64,000 nt of DNA, taken from Eumeta japonica. Lineage: Eukaryota; Arthropoda; Insecta; Lepidoptera; Psychidae. The notes beneath the pieces were generated by a model, which did no database searches, was not told where the DNA came from, and worked only from the letters and a program-made list of their open reading frames with translations. The stretch covers positions 186,001 to 250,000 of the forward strand of contig BGZK01000746.1 in assembly GCA_005406025.1 (NCBI GenBank), in the 5' to 3' direction. Both the position numbers and the translations under genes were made by a program. Positions 57,060 to 64,000 of the stretch are shown one piece after another (positions within the stretch are counted from its first letter, which is position 1; each line of letters opens with the position of its first letter).

Positions 57060-58539
57060 TCATTGAAAGTTTTTAGAAAGTTCAAGATTATTCGACTAAA
57101 TAGACGCATATCATCATAACCTTATTTAATTTGGACAAAATATTCATAAATTATAAACTCAAACCTTTCTCGTGAGTCAGTCTCTGTTTTGGTGGCAACC
57201 GAATGAAATTCCGGTATTTGAGGTCAGTGCGAACATAAATACAGACAGACACAGCGGGGATTTTAATTTATATTACATAATGATACACAATTTTCAGCCA
57301 TCTTCAATCCGGTTTCGAGCAACTGTATCTTCTATAAGATATACAGATTAATACCACCGCTGTACGCTGAGATCTTTTACAAGCTGGGTATTGTTTCCAC
57401 CTTTCATCTAGCAAAGAGTTATAAGAAAATCATCTTTATTTTGACTTTCAAACACCTAGCCGGCTCTTCGAAAAGAAATGGAATATTCAGTCCTTGTTCG
57501 TTAGAGTATGTATGTTCCATACAAAAGCGGCTGAAACAACTTGTGAAAATATTGAGAAATGTAAACAATAAGTGATATCCCAACGCATAGTGCTCGATTC
57601 GAATGACATAGGATACTGGAGTTCTAGAATACAAGTCTACACCACTGAATACTATAGTGACTCATGTACAAATTCAAATTTTATTTATTTCTTTCTTCAT
57701 CGGTCATAGGTCGGCAAAGACATTGTAATGCAGAGATGTGTACGCCAGAGAACGCTCATCGAACCATATCAAGCTCCTAATATTTAATGTGGGAAGCTGA
57801 ATTAATGTTCTGTTTAAGGAAATGCGTGGCATTTAGTGGCATACATCGCACGGTTGCGCAAGTAAGAAAAACAAATAAATAAACTCGTACTCTAAACGCA
57901 TATACCTTCTCCGTTCCGTCGTTGGTAATTAGTGCTAATCACATACTATTCACACTTGAACCATAAACGTATAGCAATTCGTAAAAAAGCTGCAACCAAA
58001 ATAAACATACCTCATTTTCTACGATGTTTCAAATCGTTGTTTAATGGATTTTGTAACACGTCTGAGCATTTTAATATATCTTAACACATGTCTATATATG
58101 TCAAATTAATTGACCAGCGGTTCAACTCATGTGATTTACGATTTATGAGGGCTTGAAAAACAATTTATTTTGTTCTAACAGCGACACTTATAGCTATCGA
58201 CGGTATATAAATTATCATTATACTTTTTTACGAAATCATTATCCGGTGTAATACGATGTCTATACAATAGTTTTTCGCGTTCTTTGTGCAGCGCAGCCGT
58301 ATTCACAACATGCAACGTTCTTAGTAAATTGGTAAGTCCGTTAAAGCACGCCGAGATTCATCCGTATCGAACAAATGAAAGGACTATACATTCACTAGAG
58401 GTTTATTTATTCCGATAGTTTTTATGGCAATTTCTTCCTTTCTTCATTCTTTCAAGGGCACCGTCTGTGCTCGATAAACAAATGTATTGTATATTTTTAA
58501 TCACCTGAATATCCTGAAACATATTCCTCATAAACATAT
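57060..58539. other. Non-coding
   Basis: No exon supported. An ACAGACAGACAC motif at 57242-57253 hints at a repeat fragment. Confidence 0.35.
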
Positions 58540-58760
58540 CAGGCTCAGGGCTTGAAGTTCGGATTCGCAAAGCTTACTTAGTGCTGACTGGGAGCTAATA
58601 ATGACCGCCTTCACCGTGCGATGGCAACTGTACTGTAACTGTAAGAAACGGAGAGAGTGACTTTGATTCAATTTAAAACCTCATCGTTTAATTTGCTGAT
58701 GGTCAAGATCAAACGCGATGCCTTCTCGTTCAAAGCCTCTAACCATCGAGCCACCACTGT
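58540..58760 (-). mobile_element. tRNA-derived SINE, copy 4
   Basis: The minus-strand head (GTGGTGGCTCGATGGTTAGA...) and body (GAGGTTTTAAATT, after TTGACCATCAGCAAATTAAA) parallel copies 1-3. The B-box region is diverged. It has the same orientation as the other three copies. Confidence 0.55.
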
Positions 58761-61700
58761 TTCGGATGATGGGTGAACTTAAAAACAAACGCGCCGTAAG
58801 TAGTGCGTGAATCGTAAATTTTCTTTTCTGTCTACATTTTTTTTTTAATAAATGCGTCCACACGTTATTTTTATCAGTTTTGATGGTTGATCCAGCGATA
58901 AGATAAGACTCAAGACAATACGTACAATTTGGCACTACAAAAGAGTAGATACATCAGCAACAAGTGCGTTTTTTTCGTGATATTATTACATTGCTGATAC
59001 TTCGAAATTCTTAAAAGTAACAATTTAAACATTTGTTAAATTCCAATTTTTCATCCATATACAAAATGCAGAAGAAGTCTGGATGTGCGACGAAAATGAG
59101 GAACGCATTTGGTTCTTTATCGTAATGTACTATGAGCGTGCGACTGATAGTAGCCGGCCACAGCAACGGCCGCTAACTTAATGACTCGTTATTAAAGAAT
59201 GGAATCATGTTCATTTTTTTAAATAATAGGCTGTTTTCATAACTGAACTTATTAGGATATGCAATCCAGCCTTTTAAAGCTCAATTACCTGAACACGACA
59301 TATGAGTTAAATTCGTTAAAATTCTGACACGACAACTGTATAACTTATTATACTGCTGGAAGACTCGTGAAATGATTGTTTTACGTTTAAAACAAAATGT
59401 TTTTAATTTAAGGTTATCCATTTTAAATTTTATAAATGTTTCATAGGAAAATTCATTTTTGTAAAAATTATACATCAATAAAAAGGTCCCACATTTATGT
59501 ACGAAGTATGTCTAGATATGTTCAGGTTATTAAAAAAAAAGTTTAACAAACAAGTTGAAAACACTAATTACAATGTTTTCTATTTCAATTAAAAATCTTT
59601 ACAAACCACAGGCAATTTAGCTGTGTTCTATTCTACATATTCTATTGTTATTAATTTTGTTTCCCTACTAAATCTAAAGTCCGAAAATTTACAAAGCGCT
59701 TAACCTTCAATTATATCGTTGCTGTAGATTACAGACGGTAATAAAATCTAAATATGCACATATGCGAATTACAACAATGAGCCATAAATCGTTATCAACT
59801 ATATTTATGTGCCCAAAAGCTGTGACATTGGGCGCGTCCGTGACTTTTAAGATTGCCAAATTTATTTGATGCGAGTTCATTGCCTGGCCTCAATGAAGAG
59901 AAGAATTCACATTACGGCTCTCCGGAGCGTTGGCTAATGAAAGATAAACAATTTTCAGTGCCAGATGTTTCGTAAATTACCTAAAACCGCTCTTTTAATT
60001 TACTTCTCGGTTTACAGTTCAAATGAATTTTGAGTTAATCTGAAAAAAATCAGAAGAATTCTATTATAAGAACATTTGGTTTCTTACCCACAGAAATACA
60101 TGAAAAATAAACACCTATATTGTTTTCATTGTTGCATATATTTTTTTTAATAAAACAATAAAATAATGGAATGCGTAATTTTTTCGTTTATTCTATACAC
60201 ATGTCCTGGAAGATTGAAAAATATTTACATTTAGGCATGATGACATTTTATGAGCGAGACATCACCTTATAATAGTACATTATGTATAACTGATATTTTT
60301 AGGCAAGATAAATAAGACACACCTAAACAATATCTATTTTTTTGTTCAAATTTCAACAATAAATTTATAAGTTTTTAATATTAAGTGGTACAATCATTTT
60401 TTAATAGTAAAACAAACATGTATTTCGTAGGATTTGGACTTGATTACATAGACCCCGAATTCGCTGATACAAAAAGCTTTAGAATTGACGAACTTGTTAC
60501 ACAGATTGTAAATGTCTGGTATCCAAGTCTGAAAAGTCTGAAAGCTGAAAAAAGCTGAATCGAATACCGGTACGGACTGGCGCCCGATAGGTACACACCA
60601 GTGGCACAGATCCAATAATGAAGATTACATAAGGATGTGTACACACCACGTCATAGAATAATATGCATATTATACATATTTACACATGACGTCAAAATTG
60701 TCCCAGCATTACATTACATGACAATAAAAACAAAATAATAAACGGAAAATATTTATTTAGAAAACGAGCTTTTTTTTTGAAGCCAAGTTCTAAATCGAAG
60801 GAAACAAGTTTAGGTTAAGGTTTAATTATGCAAATATTTTCAATGTTTAATTCTGGCAATGATTTATGAATATTTTATATTGAATTATTTGCTTTTAATA
60901 AGTTTATCGCTAAATGTTAATAAAGGCTAGTACCGATTAATTTCATTCGACTGTAATTGGTCGATAAGCAATTACTTGCGAAGTACGTATTTTCTTTATA
61001 ATTTTTTTAATGAAAGAAGTTATAAACAAACATTTTTATACCAAAATATTTAATATCTCTTCTCATTGTATTTCTTAACTAAGATAGATTCATACATGAT
61101 TTTGTTGTGCACTTTTCACATTTGCAATTACTTGTTAGAATGGTTTTTAAGTAATGTTTGGTTTTCTGACTTTGGAATTTATGTAATTTCCTGAATGTTT
61201 TCAACTACATAAGTGGTAGATTTAGTACATAATTTTCGCTATTATACGGACCCATAAGTACTAATGATTTTATAAATGAATGGTTCGTTATTTATCGTTA
61301 ATGTGATGTTTCATTTTTATTAGCCAAGTGACGAGTCTTTTTAACGATTTAAAAAGTATGAAATAGCCAATGGCGTAATAATCTCATAATCTTTGAGCGA
61401 TTTTTTTTTTTTGGTTTAGGCACCCTCGGTAAAAATATTGGTCAGGGAAAAATTGTGACTGAGTTAAGAAAAAAATTTTTTTTTCGCCAGATTATCTTAC
61501 ACCACCACTTGTGTACACACCTTTGCCATGGCCACATTGCAAAAAAAAAACTTGGACGCGACGCCGTTGGATTTTCCACGTGGCGTAAACATTTATATCA
61601 GTATCAAGCTTACACGTAAATGAGACTATTCTTAAAATAGATCACGGCTTAATATATGGTCTCTTTAGAAATAGAAGGTCGGCCGGTTTATCAAAGCTTT

Positions 61701-61777
61701 CATAGCGATCGCGAATAGATCGATCATTAGTGTAGGTATTTACGTAATGTAACGTATGTGTATATATGTGTTTGTGC
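58761..61777. other. Non-coding, AT-rich
   Basis: No exon supported. The overlapping minus-strand frames at 60394-60644 lack motifs. A CpG-richer patch lies at 59130-59180. Confidence 0.4.
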
Positions 61778-61799
61778 GTGTGTGTGTGTGTGTGTGTGT
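61778..61799 (+). repeat. (TG)n microsatellite
   Basis: An uninterrupted run of about 11 TG units, preceded by interrupted TG-rich sequence from 61757. Confidence 0.95.
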
Positions 61800-62589
61800 T
61801 AAGGCTATGCTGTTATTTAAATTAATATTATTCAATAACAAAAAAAATTAGAACAATGTTTCAAGGCAATCTATTAAATATGTAGTAATCTATTAAATTT
61901 GTACTTGTATTTTTTTTAATAATCCTTTACTTAAGAAAACAAATTATAAACAAATTCGTCCAATAAATGTACTTGAAAAGTGAAATTAATTCAAATTGCA
62001 GGTTATAGTATTGTTGAACTAATCAATACTAACACTGAGTCATTTTTTGTGTCATGTATGTACTGTAGAACAGTTTTGAGAAATATAAAAATTCAAATAT
62101 AACTAATTAAAACTTATTGCTTTTTATCTACGAGGGCGCAGACACATGGTATTGGTTTATCGTGAAACGAGTATATATGAGTTTGAGCGTGCGTGCCTAC
62201 AGTGTTAAACGTCTGACAAGCTCCCGAATTTTATACAAAAAACCTCGGTAATAAATCCAGCCATAGGTCAAAATCAGAGCTCAATATCTTTCGTACAGGT
62301 TTTGTCCTAACATTCTTGGTGATTAATTAACTGCGAGAGTAAGAGCTTCTGAAAATAAAATAAAATAAAATCCTAGAAATTTCAAACTAACGTTTGAAGT
62401 TTGTAAGGTTTATAATAAATAATACATTTACGTAACCACACACGTATTCAATACGTATGTGACTATACAAATAAATATAAGATGGAAACCTAGGTATCAA
62501 TCAAAGCACTTACTACCGATTTTTTGGTCTCGATCTCTTATTATACATGTCAAAGTTTAATATTACCTACCCCATTTTAATTTCGCGAG
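61800..62589. other. Non-coding, AT-rich
   Basis: Nothing recognised. Confidence 0.4.
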
Positions 62590-62740
62590 TTAACTTCAAA
62601 CGCCGAACATTCAAAGCGAAGTCAAACGACATCGCTCCCGTACTCGCATGAATGCGTCACGGGCGGCTAGCTTTCTGTGAAATACGCGAAAGGAGCTCGA
62701 TCTCGATACGGCGATGAAAGGTACTTAGTGTTTTTCGTTA
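62590..62740. other. CpG-rich patch
   Basis: About 150 bases with high CpG and no long open frame. A regulatory region or first exon is possible, but no initiator-donor pair is convincing. Confidence 0.25.
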
Positions 62741-63657
62741 TACATGTGCGTGAAATTGAATTTAGATGGATTAGATGGATATCGATTAGAAAAATGGCAA
62801 TTATTTAGAAAAATAGCAGTAATCCCAGGAAGCTTGTGACACTAAGAACTTGTTGCTGTCCACTGTGTAGTCGTCACGATGTTATTATCATTCGTCACAC
62901 TTTACTGCGGTAATGTAAAGCGCATTATGATATGTATCGCCTTCACGTCAACTTGAAAATAACTTAGCATTTATTACCTTATTGTATTAATATAATCTGT
63001 AATTCATTAGTTGCCTTCATGTATAATCGTTTTAAAACATTCACTATGTGTACTTTCATTTAATCTTATAGTCTATTAAATAATAATTTTTGTCAAAAGT
63101 AATATCAATTTCAAATAAATAATATGTTAAATACCATATTAAATATGATCATATTGATAAATTCGATTTTAATGCTAATTTATAGTTGTAGGACTATTGA
63201 TAAAACATACTATTATTACTGTAGCCACAAAAGGAACCACGAGAAAACGGTCTAACGTTTCACTAAAAATACTTAATTACAATTTATTAATGTATTCAAA
63301 AATTTATTAACGCTGCGTGTCAATTGAATCTTGTAAATATATTAAACTCGACTAGTTCGTGGCGCGTTTGGCTCCCACATGTTGCTAAGCCAGTTTCACG
63401 TTTCCAAATCACAAGTAGGTACGGTTGTGCGCAACAGAAATTAATTTGGAAGTAAATGAAAAAACGTATAAGCTATTTAGTACTATATCTAAAGGTTAAA
63501 TAAAATAGCGAATAATGTGGCGCATAGAAATCAGTCATATAACTAACAAAACAACGCTGTGATTTGTCGCTATGAGATTTTTAATAAATAATTCGTTTTT
63601 ATTAAGCAATTCCGTAATTTTACTGATATATTAATGAATAATTATTAAACCGCTGCA

Positions 63658-63834
63658 ATGGCACGTTACAGTAGCATGGCTAGCATGACACGTCGCCGAG
63701 CAGAAAGTTATTTTTACCCCGACACGAAGAAGCTGAGACGGGATACCGTGCTTGGAGAAATGGAAATACCTATGTGCAATGACCTATTGAAGTCGATTCG
63801 GAGAGCGTCATACGGTACAAGGACGTTATTATAA
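63658..63834 (+). CDS. 58-codon GC-richer open frame, unknown product
   Basis: ATG GCA CGT TAC... to TAA. The protein is basic with dibasic and tribasic sites (TRRRAES, KKLRRD, IRRAS) and one Cys. The DNA is about half G+C with codon-like third positions in a region otherwise near 30% G+C, so it stands out. No signal peptide is visible. The frame contains donor-like ACG|GTACAAG near the end, so part could be an exon of a larger gene. Multiple KK/RR sites recall processed peptides or nuclear proteins, but no family is recognised. Promoter and poly(A) signal were not found. Confidence 0.3.
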   Translation: MARYSSMASMTRRRAESYFYPDTKKLRRDTVLGEMEIPMCNDLLKSIRRASYGTRTLL

Positions 63835-63864
63835 ATCCTATATTATACATCCATTACTTATTCT

Positions 63865-64000
63865 GCATCGTTTCTATCATGGAACATCCACTGCTGAACA
63901 TAAGCCATTCATCTACTTTATCATGACGTACTTTGCTGGGTGGACAGTACAGCTCCGACGGTGGAACTTGACTTTTATCACCGCAAGCCCAATCCAGTTC
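63865..64000 (-). mobile_element. Fragment of an RTE-type LINE 3' end
   Basis: The minus strand reads GGCTTATGTTCAGCAGTGGA then TGTTCCATGATAGAAACGATG. This resembles the CCAGCAGTGGRCG...ATGATGATG end of RTE-type LINEs in Lepidoptera. The element would continue beyond the window. Confidence 0.4.

Overview
The window looks like gene-poor, AT-rich insect DNA, almost certainly from a moth or butterfly. The evidence is the mix of mobile-element remnants. There are Helitron ends with a TC start and a hairpin followed by CTAGT. Two mariner fossils and pogo/Tigger-type fossils are present. tRNA-headed SINEs occur in at least four related copies. A dispersed repeat begins TTAGGGTTCC and ends GCACTTGGCCGG. 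One decayed LTR retroelement (gag, protease and integrase pieces) is also recognisable. These assignments come from recognising sequence; no database search was run.

No complete, convincing protein-coding gene lies in the window. The best gene signals are partial. (1) A plus-strand promoter and first exon at about 14.0-14.34 kb: cAMP-response element TGACGTCA, arthropod initiator TCAGT, clean GTAAGT donor. (2) A mirror-image promoter and first exon on the minus strand at 35.67-35.46 kb, ending ATG|GTAAGT. (3) A candidate plus-strand last exon at 28172-28425 with acceptor, stop and AATAAA. (4) A minus-strand reading frame at 6.98-6.40 kb with one in-frame TAG, an intact 81-base intron and a poly(A) signal. 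(5) A TATA-box promoter with a short first exon at 55.7-55.8 kb. (6) A 58-codon GC-rich frame at 63.66 kb. (7) A GC-rich open frame on the minus strand at 21.5-21.8 kb. Most of the remainder would be intron or intergenic DNA. How the pieces pair into genes cannot be settled without RNA data.

Layout: 1-4.5 kb AT-rich DNA, a Helitron-like element and a solo-LTR-like block; 4.5-7 kb repeats and the pseudogene-like frame; 7-14 kb mostly unannotated; 14-24 kb first exon, then probable intron with SINE and small tandem repeats; 24.4-26.0 kb two Helitrons head to tail, one with a helicase-protein remnant and a 10-base minisatellite; 28-32 kb candidate exon, Helitron, LINE tail and dispersed repeat; 34-38 kb Helitron, promoter and LTR-retroelement remnant; 38-42.5 kb SINEs, mariner and a Tigger-like element; 43-48.8 kb hairpins, Helitron fragments and a pogo-like element; 49.6-52 kb SINE, dispersed repeat and mariner; 53-57 kb repeats, a TATA promoter and a 224-base near-perfect foldback; 58-64 kb SINE, (TG)n, AT-rich DNA and the 58-codon frame.

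The most interesting items are the convergent pair of CRE/Inr first exons, the tandem Helitrons, the hexamer arrays repeatedly found inside or beside Helitrons, the 224-base foldback, and the single-stop frame at 6.4-7 kb.
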